NCBI GenBank assembly: GCA_900547455.1
Contig: URGV01000002.1
Coordinates: 1-64,000, forward strand
Length of the DNA stretch: 64,000 nt
Direction of reading: 5' to 3'
Source of the DNA: an uncultured Oscillospiraceae bacterium
Lineage (GTDB): Bacteria > Bacillota > Clostridia > Oscillospirales > Ruminococcaceae
The notes below the pieces were generated by a model. That model saw only the letters and a list, made by a program, of their open reading frames with translations, was not told the origin of the DNA and made no database searches. Both the position numbers and the translations under genes were made by a program. Shown here in pieces: positions 43,611 to 52,343 of the stretch (position 1 is the first letter of the stretch; each line of letters begins with the position of its first letter).

Positions 43611-44681
43611 TTAAATGTCTGTTTGCTCTTGTGGATTCTGCCGCCCCGGATGTGGCTCCATCGTTTCGCTGAGAAGCTCGCTGAGCATCTTGGCAAAATA
43701 CTGCATATGCGGGATCAGCTTTGGATATTCCATCCGTACCGGGCCGATCAGCGCCAGTGTTCCGCACCGGGAATGCCCGATGGGGTATTTGACCGCGACC
43801 ACTGCGGCGTTGGAAAGCTCCATGCTGTTGTTTTCCTTGCCCACTGTGACCTTGAGTTCGAAGTTTCCGTCCGGGATCAGCCCGATGGCCGACTGCTTTT
43901 CATCCAGCATCACCACCAGCTCCCGCGAGAAATCCTTCATCTCATCGTACCGCAGCAGGTTGGTCACGCCCTTAGTGCAAAACTGCCCGTCTCCCATCTC
44001 CTTGCACAGCGAATAGATCGCCGAGAGCAGGGTGGTGAACACCTCGGTGTAATCGCCAAAGGAATAGGCCACCGAGTTGATATAGGCCGCAGAGATTTCA
44101 TTTAAGCTCCTTCCCGCCAGTCTGCCGTTTGCAAAGCTGGTGAAAAACCGGCAGATCTCCTGGGTGACGCTGAAGCTGACCCGGCAGACCTTGCTTTTCA
44201 CCGAACCGTTGGAGGCGATCACCATAATAATGACCGTCCGCTCCGCGGCGGGGATCAGCTCGATGCGCTTGACAAAGACCTCCGGCGGCATGCTTGCCGA
44301 CGAGATGGCAGCGCAGTGGGTGTAGTCTGCAAGCGCCTGCGCCGCATCCGAGAGCAGTTTGTCCGGGTCGGGATCTCCGACGTTGAACATCGCTTCGATA
44401 GCGGCCATCTCCATCGGGGAGATGGGGCTTGGCAGCATCAGGTTGTCCAGATAGTACCGGTAGCCCATATGGGAAGGCACCCGACCAGCCGAGGTGTGCG
44501 GCTGTTCCAAATATCCCTGCTCAAACAGGCTTGCCATCTCGTTACGGATCGTTGCCGGCGATACGCTGATATCCAGCAGCCCTGCTAGGCGCTTGGAACC
44601 CACCGGTTCCCCGGTTCTTGTGTATTCCTCAATGATAGCTTTGAGAATTTTCTGTTTTCGGTTGTCCAGTTCCAAAGCCAT
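43611..44681 (-). CDS. hrcA: Heat-inducible transcription repressor HrcA
   Basis: The 356-residue repressor has the N-terminal winged helix (RKQKILKAIIEEYTRTGEPVGS, ATIRNEMASLFEQGYL), the central GAF-like domain and the C-terminal LIGPVRMEYPKLIPHMQYFA. It binds CIRCE and loses DNA binding when GroEL is busy. ATG 44681 is used because CIRCE (44696-44722) overlaps the longer open frame; TTG 44675 has even better spacing from GAGG. First gene of the operon. Confidence 0.96.
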   Translation of the reverse strand: MALELDNRKQKILKAIIEEYTRTGEPVGSKRLAGLLDISVSPATIRNEMASLFEQGYLEQPHTSAGRVPSHMGYRYYLDNLMLPSPISPMEMAAIEAMFNVGDPDPDKLLSDAAQALADYTHCAAISSASMPPEVFVKRIELIPAAERTVIIMVIASNGSVKSKVCRVSFSVTQEICRFFTSFANGRLAGRSLNEISAAYINSVAYSFGDYTEVFTTLLSAIYSLCKEMGDGQFCTKGVTNLLRYDEMKDFSRELVVMLDEKQSAIGLIPDGNFELKVTVGKENNSMELSNAAVVAVKYPIGHSRCGTLALIGPVRMEYPKLIPHMQYFAKMLSELLSETMEPHPGRQNPQEQTDI

Positions 44682-44695
44682 CGCCTCTTTTCTGT

Positions 44696-44722
44696 TTAGC
44701 ACTCTCTATCTTCAAGTGCTAA
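44696..44722. promoter_or_regulatory. CIRCE operator (HrcA binding site)
   Basis: TTAGCACTC-N9-AAGTGCTAA differs from the consensus TTAGCACTC-N9-GAGTGCTAA at one base. It lies directly downstream of the hrcA promoter and only 14 bp before the hrcA start, so HrcA represses its own operon. Confidence 0.95.
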
Positions 44723-44726
44723 ACAT

Positions 44727-44755
44727 AATTTACCACCATTTCTTCCCTATGTCAA
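44727..44755 (-). promoter_or_regulatory. Sigma-A promoter of the hrcA operon
   Basis: On the minus strand TTGACA (44755-44750) is followed after 17 bp by TAAATT (44732-44727), with CIRCE starting 4 bp further on, at the transcription start. Confidence 0.85.
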
Positions 44756-44963
44756 GGGGTTTGTGGGCTTTTCATAATTTTTTTACATCTTTTTCATGGA
44801 ACGGCTTTTTTTGCCTGCCAAATCCTTTCCTCATCCCAATTCGCAACGCCGTTTGCCCCAAAGGCAGGTGCACCCCTCCCCTTTTCAAGCCGGACGGATT
44901 GTGGTAAACTAGAAGGCAAAAGTAAAATAATCTCAACAAAGATAAAAAATGGAGGGATTTTGC

Positions 44964-46223
44964 ATGGATCAACAAAAAGAATCGCCGCAGCAAGTTTTGC
45001 CGCCGCAGCCCCTGGATATGCAGCCTACCAAACCGCCACGGCGCCACACGCTTTTTTATCTGATTGTCGTCCTGCTGTCGGTTCTGTATCTGGTGGTGGG
45101 CTATCACCTCTTTGTCGACAAGGCCCAGCTGTTCCGCAACCAGATGCAGCTGGAAGAATCGGTCGCCCGCGTGGTGGAAATTCTGCACGACCGCAACGAT
45201 ATGGGGGAGATTGGCGGCACCGTCTACTATGAGCGGGTCATCACCTTCGAGGCCGAAATCCTCTCCGGCGAGCGGGAAGACGAGGTGGTCAAGGTCAGCC
45301 AGACCATCGACAACCTCTCCAACAACGGCACCCTGCCGGTCAGCGTCGGGGACAAGCTCTTCATCTTTAAAACCGACGCCGACCCGGATATCCCCTGGGA
45401 GGCCGGCGACTTCTGCCGCTTCGACTACATCCTGCTGCTGATCGGCCTGTTCCTGCTGGGTATTCTGGTGTTTGGCCGCAGCAAGGGGGTCAAGACCATC
45501 CTCTCGCTGGCCTTCACCTGCCTGGCAGTCTTTGTCGTCTTTGTGCCCGCCATCCTTGCCGGGTGCAACGCCTACATCACTGCCATCGTCACCTGCCTGT
45601 ACACCATCGCGATGACCCTGGCACTGGTCAGCGGCCCCAGCAAAAAGAGCGTCTGCGCCGCCCTGGGCTGCGCTGGCGGCGTGATGGTGGCGGGTATCCT
45701 GTCGGTCATCATGGACCACCTGATGAAGCTGACCGGCTACCTCGACGAGGAGACGCTGTACGTCTCGCTGCTCAACGAGACCAACCCCATCGATTTAAAA
45801 GCGATCATCTTTGCCGCCATCGTCATCGGCGCGATGGGCGCCACCATGGACGTCGCGATGGACATCACCTCCGCCCTGTTCGAGATTAAACAGAAGGTGC
45901 CAGACATCTCGTTCTGGCATCTGGTGCAATCCGGCTTTACCATCGGCCGGGACATCATGGGCACCATGGCCAACACGCTGATTCTGGCCTACATCGGCAG
46001 CTCGCTGACCACCGTCCTGCTCTATATCTCCTACCAGGCGTCGCTGACCCAGATGCTCAACCGCGAGCTGATTATCGTCGAGCTGCTCCAGTCGCTCTGC
46101 GGCAGCATCGGTATCCTATGCACTATCCCCATCACCGCCTTCATCGCCGCCGGGCTGTGCTGCGGGCTCCCCGCAAAGCGCCAAAAAGAAAGCGCCCCGA
46201 CAACCTCCCCGACCAAAAAATAA
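44964..46223 (+). CDS. YibE/F-family membrane protein
   Basis: The 419-residue protein has a Pro/Gln-rich start, one membrane segment (about 28-50), an external domain (about 55-155) and six to seven further segments with the family motif IGAMGATMDVAMDI near 300 and FTIGRDIMGTMANTLI. ATG 44964 has GGAGGG seven bases upstream. YibE/F proteins are conserved in Firmicutes, with unproven roles in transport or cell-wall processes. It stands alone between a divergent heat-shock operon and its own terminator. Confidence 0.88.
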   Translation: MDQQKESPQQVLPPQPLDMQPTKPPRRHTLFYLIVVLLSVLYLVVGYHLFVDKAQLFRNQMQLEESVARVVEILHDRNDMGEIGGTVYYERVITFEAEILSGEREDEVVKVSQTIDNLSNNGTLPVSVGDKLFIFKTDADPDIPWEAGDFCRFDYILLLIGLFLLGILVFGRSKGVKTILSLAFTCLAVFVVFVPAILAGCNAYITAIVTCLYTIAMTLALVSGPSKKSVCAALGCAGGVMVAGILSVIMDHLMKLTGYLDEETLYVSLLNETNPIDLKAIIFAAIVIGAMGATMDVAMDITSALFEIKQKVPDISFWHLVQSGFTIGRDIMGTMANTLILAYIGSSLTTVLLYISYQASLTQMLNRELIIVELLQSLCGSIGILCTIPITAFIAAGLCCGLPAKRQKESAPTTSPTKK

Positions 46224-46248
46224 CCATCTCCTTGCTCAGACGCAACGA

Positions 46249-46292
46249 AAAAGAGGCTTGATGAATCTTCATCAGGCCTCTTTTTTTAAAGA
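46249..46292. terminator. Terminator between yibEF-like gene and methyltransferase
   Basis: AAAGAGGCTTGATGAA pairs with TTCATCAGGCCTCTTT (one T-G) and is followed by TTTTTT on the plus strand; an A-run allows use on the other strand too. Confidence 0.88.
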
Positions 46293-46349
46293 ATATTTGC
46301 TTTTTCTCCATGCCTTTTGCAAGCGTCGCCCTTCCCCACCGGGCCGCCG

Positions 46350-47201
46350 CTAAAGGGCCTTGTAGACGATGATATCCACGTCGATCTGCGTCTGCAAACT
46401 GCCCAGCCGATGCAGGCGCTCCACACTCTCCACCGAGGACTTGTAATAGTAGGGGGTCATGGTGAACAGGTTGTCGATATCCTGCTGATTTGGCAGGGTG
46501 ATGACGGTGTTCACCTTGTGCTTTTCGACCAACTCAAACCCCTCGTACTGGTGGTCGAGCTTCTCGTTTTCATAGGGTTCGTCGTAGATGGCGGACTTCA
46601 GCTCCCACAGATGCCTGGTGGAGGTCACCGCAAACACCAGCACGCCGCCCCTTTTGAGCACCCGGCGATACTCCGGGATGCAGACCGGCGCGAACAGATT
46701 GGTCACCACCTGGCAGGAGTGGTCCTTGACCGGCAGCTCGAACACGCTGGCCACCCCGTACTGCACACGGTCCTGCAGCTCCCTGGCCGATTTGGCCGCT
46801 GCCGCTACAGCAAATTTGGAGATGTCCAGCCCCAGCAGTGCAAAATCCAACCCGGCAGCGCGCAAACTTTCCGCCAGACGATTGGTATAGTAACCCTCCC
46901 CGCAGCCGGCATCCAACAGCTGCAGCGGCTTTTTTCTGCCCGCAATCTGCCGGCAGCAGGCCGTCACCACCTCATTTAAACAATCGCTGACCGGCTGATA
47001 GTAGCCTTTGCTCAAAAAGTCCCGGCGGGCCTGCACCATCTGCTTGTTGTCCCCGGGAATTTTGGCGCGCATCCGGTTGGACGGCAGCAGGTGCAGGTAG
47101 CCCGCCGCCGCCAAGTCAAAGCTGTGCCCGTTTTTGCAGGCAAAGCGCCGTTCCTCCTGCTCCAATCTCGACTTGCATATCGGACAGATCAAAACGCCCA
47201 T
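46350..47201 (-). CDS. RlmA-like 23S rRNA (guanine-N1) methyltransferase
   Basis: The 283-residue enzyme starts with a zinc ribbon (CPICKSRLEQEERRFACKNGH) and a short linker, then a class I methyltransferase domain with motif I LLDAGCGEGYYT near 95 and LLGLDISKFA, and motif IV VVTNLFAPV. This combination matches RlmA/RrmA enzymes that methylate hairpin 35 of 23S rRNA and can affect macrolide/tylosin susceptibility. Which subfamily (G745 or G748) cannot be told. Start ATG 47201 has GGGGAG upstream. It is convergent with the YibE/F-like gene. Confidence 0.87.
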   Translation of the reverse strand: MGVLICPICKSRLEQEERRFACKNGHSFDLAAAGYLHLLPSNRMRAKIPGDNKQMVQARRDFLSKGYYQPVSDCLNEVVTACCRQIAGRKKPLQLLDAGCGEGYYTNRLAESLRAAGLDFALLGLDISKFAVAAAAKSARELQDRVQYGVASVFELPVKDHSCQVVTNLFAPVCIPEYRRVLKRGGVLVFAVTSTRHLWELKSAIYDEPYENEKLDHQYEGFELVEKHKVNTVITLPNQQDIDNLFTMTPYYYKSSVESVERLHRLGSLQTQIDVDIIVYKAL

Positions 47202-47272
47202 CCCTTCACTCCCCTTCGCCTGTTTGCTGAGCCTATTATACCACATGAGCCGAGCGCTTGCCAGCCCCAGAG

Positions 47273-47303
47273 AAAAGAAAAGAGGAGGGCCCTGCGGCCC
47301 TCC
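47273..47303 (-). terminator. Terminator of purA
   Basis: GGAGGGCC (47284-47291) and GGCCCTCC (47296-47303) form an 8-bp GC stem; on the minus strand TCTTTTCTTTTC follows. Confidence 0.8.
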
Positions 47304-47318
47304 CTCTGCTTCTCTTTT

Positions 47319-48590
47319 TTACAGCTCGATGTAAGCTTCTCTTTCTGCGCCGACCGAAACATAACGGATCTTGCAGCCAACTTCCTTTTCGATGTAGCGG
47401 ACATAGTCCATTGCCTCTTTCGGCAGGTCCTCCGGCTTTCTGCACTTGCTGATGTCGCAGTTCCAGCCCGGCAGATACTCAAAGACCGGCTTAGCCGCAT
47501 CCAGATCCGCGCCGAACGGGAACTCCTTGGTCAGGTTGCCGTTGACATCGTACGCCACGCAGACCGGCAGCTTGTCGTGACCGGACAGGACATCCAGCTT
47601 GGTCAGGGCAATCTCGTCTGCGCCCTGCACCCGCACGCCGTAACGGGAAGCCGGGATATCAAACGGGCCGACACGTCTTGGACGGCCGGTCGCCGCGCCG
47701 TATTCGCCGCCAGCTTCACGCAGCTTTTCTGCCTCCTCGCCGAACAACTCGCAGGTGAACGGGCCCTCGCCGACGCAGGTGGAGTAAGCCTTCATGACAC
47801 CGACAACATTGTGCAGCTTGTGATTCGGGATACCGGAACCGATCGGCGCGTAGGCAGCGATGGTGTTGGAGGAAGAAGTAAACGGATAGATGCCGAAATC
47901 GATATCGCGCAGAGCGCCCAGCTGTGCCTCAAACAGGACCTTCTTGCCGTCCTTTTCCGCCTGGTCGAGGAAGAGGCTGGTGTCGCAGATAAAGTCTTTG
48001 ACAGGGTTGCCATAGGTCTCCAGCCACTCCCAGATCTCCTCAAAGGTGACCGGCTTGCTGCCGTACACCTTCTGCAGGGTCAGGTTTTTCCATTCCAGAA
48101 TTCCCTTCAGGCGGGCCTTGAGCGCTTCCGGCTGCAGCAGGTCGCCCATGCGGATTCCCTTCTTCATATATTTATCGCCATAAACCGGTGCAATGCCGCG
48201 GCGGGTGGAGCCATATTTGGCGTCGGCCAGACGCTCCTCCTCCAGGCAATCCTGCATCACATGGTATGGTAGACAAATAATAGCTCGATCAGAAATTTTC
48301 AGATTTTCCGGGGTGATCTTGACGCCTGCGGCGGTCAGCTTGCCCATCTCCTTGTGCAGGTGCTCCAGGTCGATGACCATGCCGTTGCCCATGACGTTGA
48401 CAACCTCCGGACGCAGAATGCCGGAAGGCATCAGATTCAAAATAAATTTGCCCAGATGATTGATGACGGTGTGGCCCGCGTTGTTGCCGCCCTGGTAACG
48501 AACAACCACATCATATTTTTCGGAGAGCAGGTCAACCATTCTGCCCTTGCCCTCGTCTCCCCAGTTGATACCAACAATTGCGCTTAACAT
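47319..48590 (-). CDS. purA: Adenylosuccinate synthetase
   Basis: The 423-residue enzyme joins IMP and aspartate with GTP, the first step toward AMP. The P-loop-like GINWGDEGKG motif at residues 7-16 (usually GxQWGDEGKG), the IMP loop GNNAGHTV and the GTP site TKLDVLSG are present. Start ATG 48590 gives the standard N-terminus MLSAIVG. A perfect sigma-A promoter lies about 85 bp upstream, so it is monocistronic with a moderate leader. Confidence 0.96.
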   Translation of the reverse strand: MLSAIVGINWGDEGKGRMVDLLSEKYDVVVRYQGGNNAGHTVINHLGKFILNLMPSGILRPEVVNVMGNGMVIDLEHLHKEMGKLTAAGVKITPENLKISDRAIICLPYHVMQDCLEEERLADAKYGSTRRGIAPVYGDKYMKKGIRMGDLLQPEALKARLKGILEWKNLTLQKVYGSKPVTFEEIWEWLETYGNPVKDFICDTSLFLDQAEKDGKKVLFEAQLGALRDIDFGIYPFTSSSNTIAAYAPIGSGIPNHKLHNVVGVMKAYSTCVGEGPFTCELFGEEAEKLREAGGEYGAATGRPRRVGPFDIPASRYGVRVQGADEIALTKLDVLSGHDKLPVCVAYDVNGNLTKEFPFGADLDAAKPVFEYLPGWNCDISKCRKPEDLPKEAMDYVRYIEKEVGCKIRYVSVGAEREAYIEL

Positions 48591-48676
48591 AACCTTAAAA
48601 AGCCTCCCTTTTCTTCCAGCCCGATTGATAGGCGGCAAACCGACCCCGCGGGCATAACAAAACCTTTTCGATTGTT

Positions 48677-48705
48677 ATTATACTTTCCTTCAATTTATCT
48701 GTCAA
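48677..48705 (-). promoter_or_regulatory. Consensus sigma-A promoter of purA
   Basis: On the minus strand TTGACA (48705-48700) and TATAAT (48682-48677) match the consensus at all twelve positions with a 17-bp spacer. The roughly 80-nt leader has no riboswitch I can recognise. Confidence 0.9.
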
Positions 48706-48784
48706 TTCTTTTTGCAAAAAACAGCGCGGCATCCTGCAAAACCAATTTAAAAAGCGAGAAAAGGGAAGCAAAAAATTGTGTGTT

Positions 48785-48812
48785 TTGACAAAATCATGCA
48801 AAGTGATATGTA
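48785..48812 (+). promoter_or_regulatory. Possible promoter of the PucR-type regulator
   Basis: TTGACA (48785-48790) and TATGTA (48807-48812) are 16 bp apart; a TATAAT at 48834-48839 without a good -35 is an alternative. The gene starts at 48881. Confidence 0.4.
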
Positions 48813-48880
48813 CTTTTCAAATAATTCATTGTATAATAAAGCTGTTATTTTCTGTATTATAACAAAGAGGTGGTCTTTTT

Positions 48881-50467
48881 ATGGCGTTAACTGTAGGCGA
48901 AATTTTAAACATGGAAGAATTTCGGGAATACCGCGTGCTCTGCGGCAAAAAGGGCCTTGGCCGGGAGGTTTCCACCGTCACAGTGATGGACACCCCCAAC
49001 ATTCAGGACTGGCTGCGAGGCGGAGAGATTGTCCTTTCCTCCGGCTTTCTGCTACAGCAGCTGTCGCAGGATGAGCGGCAGCAACTGATCACGCAGCTTG
49101 CCGACAGCGAGGCCTGCGCTCTGTTCGTTAAACTCGGCACCTACATGCAGACGCTGGACGAAGAGACGGTCCGCGCGGCCAATGAGACCGGTCTTCCCAT
49201 TGTCAGCGCCCCTGCCGGCTGCATCCTTTCGGACATCATCAGCCCCATCATCAAAAAGCTGATCGACATGCAGTCCTCCGCTCTGCGCCTTTCTGAGAAC
49301 ATCAGCACCTCCTTTATCAATACAGTCATCAACGATGGAGGCATCACCGACGTGGTCAACACCATTGCCACCCTGCTCAACCAGAACATCGCCTTTTACG
49401 ATCTGGCCTTCAACAAAATCTACCCTTCCAAAAACACGTCGCTGCGGGACGGCTTCAAGGAGAGCTTTCTTTCCTATCCCCACCTGCGGGTTTCTTTGGA
49501 GGACAAGGACTATGGCTTCATCGTCATCATCGACGACAGCCGTCAGGAGCTGAGCGACTACGAGACGATGATTCTCACCCACGCCTCCACCGCCCTCAAG
49601 CTGATTGCCCAGAAATACATCTCCAACATGGAGATCGAGACCCGCTACCGCGACGGCTTTGTGCAGGACATCGTGCTCAACAACATCAAGAGCCTGCAGG
49701 AGGTGGTCAAGCGCGGCAAGATCTACGGCTGGGACCTGAGCGAAAAGTTCTACACCGCGGTCATCGTCGACATCGACGATTTCAAGATCCAGTATCTGAA
49801 CATCCGCAGCAAGGAGGACAGCGAGACCATCGAGAAGCACAACGACGACATCTTCGACTACTCGCTGAAATTCTTCCGCCGCTTTTTCAAAACGGTGCTC
49901 TACACCAAATTTACCGACAGCACCGCCTTCATCATCAAGCACGACAAGCCCGACGAGGCCACCGCGCAGAAGATTCTCTCCTGCTGCAACACCCTCAAAG
50001 GGGAGCTGCAAGCTGCCTACAACTTCACCGTCACCATCGGCATCTCCGAGCCGAAGGGTTCGATCATGGACTGTCACATCGCCTATCAGGAGGCGCAGAA
50101 GGCGGTCAAGATCAGCCGTCTGGTCTACAAGCGGGACAACACCGCCACCTACTCCGCCCTCGGCATCTACAAATTCCTGGACGGCATCAAGGACAACCCC
50201 AGCGTGCAGGAGTTTTACAAGGGCTACATCGAGAAGATCTGCCGCCACGACGAGCTGCACAACACCGACTTTATGGAGACGCTGGTCAACATTGTGCAGA
50301 ACGGCTGGAATCTGAAGCTCGCGTCCGACACGATGTTCCTACACTACAACACCATCAAGTACCGCTACAAAAAGATCGAGGAAATCTCGGGCCTGAATCT
50401 GGATCGCACCGAGGAGAAGCTGAGTATGGAGCTTGCCGTCAAAATCTACCTGATGACCCACATCTAA
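48881..50467 (+). CDS. PucR-family transcriptional regulator
   Basis: The 528-residue protein has the N-terminal PucR sensor domain (LTVGEILNMEEFREYRVLCG, TVTVMDTPNIQDWLRGGEIVLSSGF, broken here to key motifs), a long middle region with a GGDEF-like CdaR fold (YTAVIVDIDDF) and the C-terminal HTH_30 (VNIVQNGWNLKLASDTMFLHYNTIKYR). Such proteins activate purine-degradation or other catabolic genes in response to metabolites. No catabolic operon is beside it; the nearest genes are purA (divergent) and a cytidine-deaminase-like gene, both nucleotide enzymes. AGAGGTGG is the SD. Confidence 0.88.
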   Translation: MALTVGEILNMEEFREYRVLCGKKGLGREVSTVTVMDTPNIQDWLRGGEIVLSSGFLLQQLSQDERQQLITQLADSEACALFVKLGTYMQTLDEETVRAANETGLPIVSAPAGCILSDIISPIIKKLIDMQSSALRLSENISTSFINTVINDGGITDVVNTIATLLNQNIAFYDLAFNKIYPSKNTSLRDGFKESFLSYPHLRVSLEDKDYGFIVIIDDSRQELSDYETMILTHASTALKLIAQKYISNMEIETRYRDGFVQDIVLNNIKSLQEVVKRGKIYGWDLSEKFYTAVIVDIDDFKIQYLNIRSKEDSETIEKHNDDIFDYSLKFFRRFFKTVLYTKFTDSTAFIIKHDKPDEATAQKILSCCNTLKGELQAAYNFTVTIGISEPKGSIMDCHIAYQEAQKAVKISRLVYKRDNTATYSALGIYKFLDGIKDNPSVQEFYKGYIEKICRHDELHNTDFMETLVNIVQNGWNLKLASDTMFLHYNTIKYRYKKIEEISGLNLDRTEEKLSMELAVKIYLMTHI

Positions 50468-50695
50468 CCAGGCTGAGCCTGGACGCAATCGCGTTGCCGG
50501 CTCCTGCTTGACGTTGCCCAACGCTCTCGCGTAGGTCGCTTGCCTTCGGCTGCGCTCGTTGCGTCATGATGCCGCGCAGGTCGCTTGCGAAGAATAAAGA
50601 ATAAGGTTGCAATCGCGGGCTTCAGCTTGGTTTTCGCTAAAGCCAAAGCGCGAAATTGGGTGCAGGCTCAGCCTGCAAAAGAAAGCGAGGAAATA
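50468..50695. repeat. Dispersed intergenic repeat, second locus
   Basis: The stretch begins CCAGGCTGAGCCTGGACGCA, carries the module GCTCTCGCGTAGGTCGCTTG and TTCGGCTGCGCTCGTT, then GCTTGGTTTTCGCTAAAGCC and AAAGCGCGAAATTG and ends GCAGGCTCAGCCTGC. The same modules occur twice at 37137-37405, and its first part resembles the DNA just after tRNA-Leu (7441-7470). Fills the gap before the deaminase gene. Confidence 0.7.
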
Positions 50696-50699
50696 GACA

Positions 50700-51155
50700 A
50701 TGCGAAATCCTGAAATTGAGAAGAAGATGTATGAGCTGGCGGTCGAGCTGATTGAAAAGCGTTACCCCACCGGCTGGGGCGGCGCTGCCGTCATCCACAC
50801 CAACAAGGGCCACTACTTCACCAGCGTCGCCATCGAGACGGCAAACGCTTCCGCCGAACTGTGCATCGAAGTCGGCGCCATGTGCGAGGCGCACAAATAC
50901 AACGAAAAGGTGACCCACTGCCTCTGTGTGACCCGCGAGGATGAAAATTCCCCCTACACCGTTCTTTCCCCCTGCGGCATCTGCCAGGAGCGGCTGCGCT
51001 ACTGGGGCGAGGATGTTCAGGTTGGGGTCACCACCGGCGGCGACGAGCTGCTCTTTGTCGAATTAAAGGAGCTGCAGCCCTATCATTGGAGCAACGCCTA
51101 CCCGGCAGAGGAGCTGGATCGGTATGTGGAGACCGATGAATCCCTCCATTCTTAA
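50700..51155 (+). CDS. Cytidine-deaminase-like zinc enzyme
   Basis: The 151-residue protein has the deaminase fold motifs NASAELCIEVGA (Cys-x-Glu in place of the common His-Ala-Glu) near 51-62 and SPCGICQERL near 93-102 (PCxxC zinc ligands). Cys at the first ligand position is normal in the CDD-type tetrameric enzymes. Likely substrates are cytidine or a related base; blasticidin-type deaminases are a less likely alternative. SD AGCGAGGAAA precedes ATG 50700. It stands alone, with a terminator after it. Confidence 0.82.
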   Translation: MRNPEIEKKMYELAVELIEKRYPTGWGGAAVIHTNKGHYFTSVAIETANASAELCIEVGAMCEAHKYNEKVTHCLCVTREDENSPYTVLSPCGICQERLRYWGEDVQVGVTTGGDELLFVELKELQPYHWSNAYPAEELDRYVETDESLHS

Positions 51156-51173
51156 ACTTTGAGCACAAACCAA

Positions 51174-51205
51174 AAAAGTCCATCCCCGCGGGGATGGACT
51201 TTTTC
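51174..51205. terminator. Bidirectional terminator
   Basis: AAAAGTCCATCCCC and GGGGATGGACTTTT form a 14-bp stem with a tiny GC loop, with A/T runs on both sides. It serves the convergent deaminase and M42 peptidase genes. Confidence 0.88.
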
Positions 51206-51223
51206 TTCTGTCGGGATTACAAA

Positions 51224-52276
51224 TTACTTCTTGCAGCCCAGGTAGAGCAGGATCAGGTTGATGGTGTTCTCCAGTGCAGAGTAGTGGGTTCTCTCCATGC
51301 CGTGGGAAGCATGTACACCGGGGCCGATCAGTGCGCCCTTGATGTTGTTGCCGCCGCCCAAAGCCGCGCCGACATCGGAACCATATCTTGGATAGATGTC
51401 AACTGCGTATTTCAGGCCGTTTTCCTTGGCCAGCTCGATCAGCTTGCTGGTCATCAGGTAATCGTATGGACCGCCAGAATCCTTGGCGCAGATGGAGACG
51501 TCGTACTCGGTGCAGGTCAGGTCCAGACCGATGCAGCCCATGTCGACCGCGATGACCTCGGAGACATCGGACGGAACATACGCCGCTCCGTGGCCGACTT
51601 CCTCAAAGACGGAGATGAAGAATTTGGTCTTGTACTGTGGCTTGAGGCCCTTGTCCTTCATGATCTTCAGGCTGGTCAGCAGGCAGGCGACGCTGCCCTT
51701 GTCGTCGATGAAGCGGGATTTGAGGAAGCCGCTCTCGGTGACAACGGTCTTTGGATCGTAGCAGATGTAGTCGCCCGGCTGGATGCCCAGCTTCAGGACG
51801 TCCTCTTTGTTGTGAACCTGCTCGTCGATGCGGACGATCATGCTGTCCTCATCTCTTGCTCTGGTGCTGGCGTCCGGATGAACGTGAACTGCAGCGCTCT
51901 CGCAGAGGATGGTGCCGGTGTAAACCTTGCCGTCTCTGGTGTGGATGCGGCAGTATTCGCCGTCCAAGGTGGAGAGGATCGGGCCGCCGATCTTGGTGAA
52001 TTTGAGGTTGCCGTCTGCGGTGATGGAGCGAACCATCAGGCCCAGGGTGTCGACGTGCGCCGACATCATGACGGTCTTGCTGTTGTCCTCGCCTTCGATG
52101 GTGATGATGCCGCAGCCCTTTTCGATCTGCTCAAACTGATAGCCCAGCTCGGTCGCGATCTTCTCGACCTCTTTGATAACAGCGTGATAATAGCCGCTTG
52201 GGCTGTCGATGCTAAAAATTGTTTTTGCGGTATCAAACAGATAATCCTTATAATTTGCTACCTGAAAAACGTCCAT
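51224..52276 (-). CDS. M42-family (glutamyl aminopeptidase/TET-like) metallopeptidase
   Basis: The 350-residue enzyme has the two-metal site of M42: His in SAHVDTLG, Asp in SRFIDDKGS, Glu pair in FEEVGHG, Asp in VDMGC and the final His in RTHYSALEN. M42 proteins assemble into large dodecamers that trim peptides in the cytoplasm; some family members are instead endoglucanase-annotated by old error. Start ATG 52276 has GGGAGG upstream. Monocistronic by spacing. Confidence 0.93.
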   Translation of the reverse strand: MDVFQVANYKDYLFDTAKTIFSIDSPSGYYHAVIKEVEKIATELGYQFEQIEKGCGIITIEGEDNSKTVMMSAHVDTLGLMVRSITADGNLKFTKIGGPILSTLDGEYCRIHTRDGKVYTGTILCESAAVHVHPDASTRARDEDSMIVRIDEQVHNKEDVLKLGIQPGDYICYDPKTVVTESGFLKSRFIDDKGSVACLLTSLKIMKDKGLKPQYKTKFFISVFEEVGHGAAYVPSDVSEVIAVDMGCIGLDLTCTEYDVSICAKDSGGPYDYLMTSKLIELAKENGLKYAVDIYPRYGSDVGAALGGGNNIKGALIGPGVHASHGMERTHYSALENTINLILLYLGCKK

Positions 52277-52343
52277 GTGTAAAACCTCCCTAAATATATA
52301 TTCCTTATCGGATCTGCTCCGGTAAAGCCATTTGGTGACGCGG

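Noticed and set aside
47091-48272. 393-codon plus-strand open frame opposite purA
   Set aside because: Complement of a conserved purine gene; biased composition and no SD.
49052-50260. 402-codon minus-strand open frame opposite the PucR regulator
   Set aside because: GC-rich antisense frame dominated by Val/Asp/Leu, with no SD or family motif.
51194-52282. 362-codon plus-strand open frame opposite the M42 peptidase
   Set aside because: Shadow of a gene whose active-site motifs are all on the minus strand.
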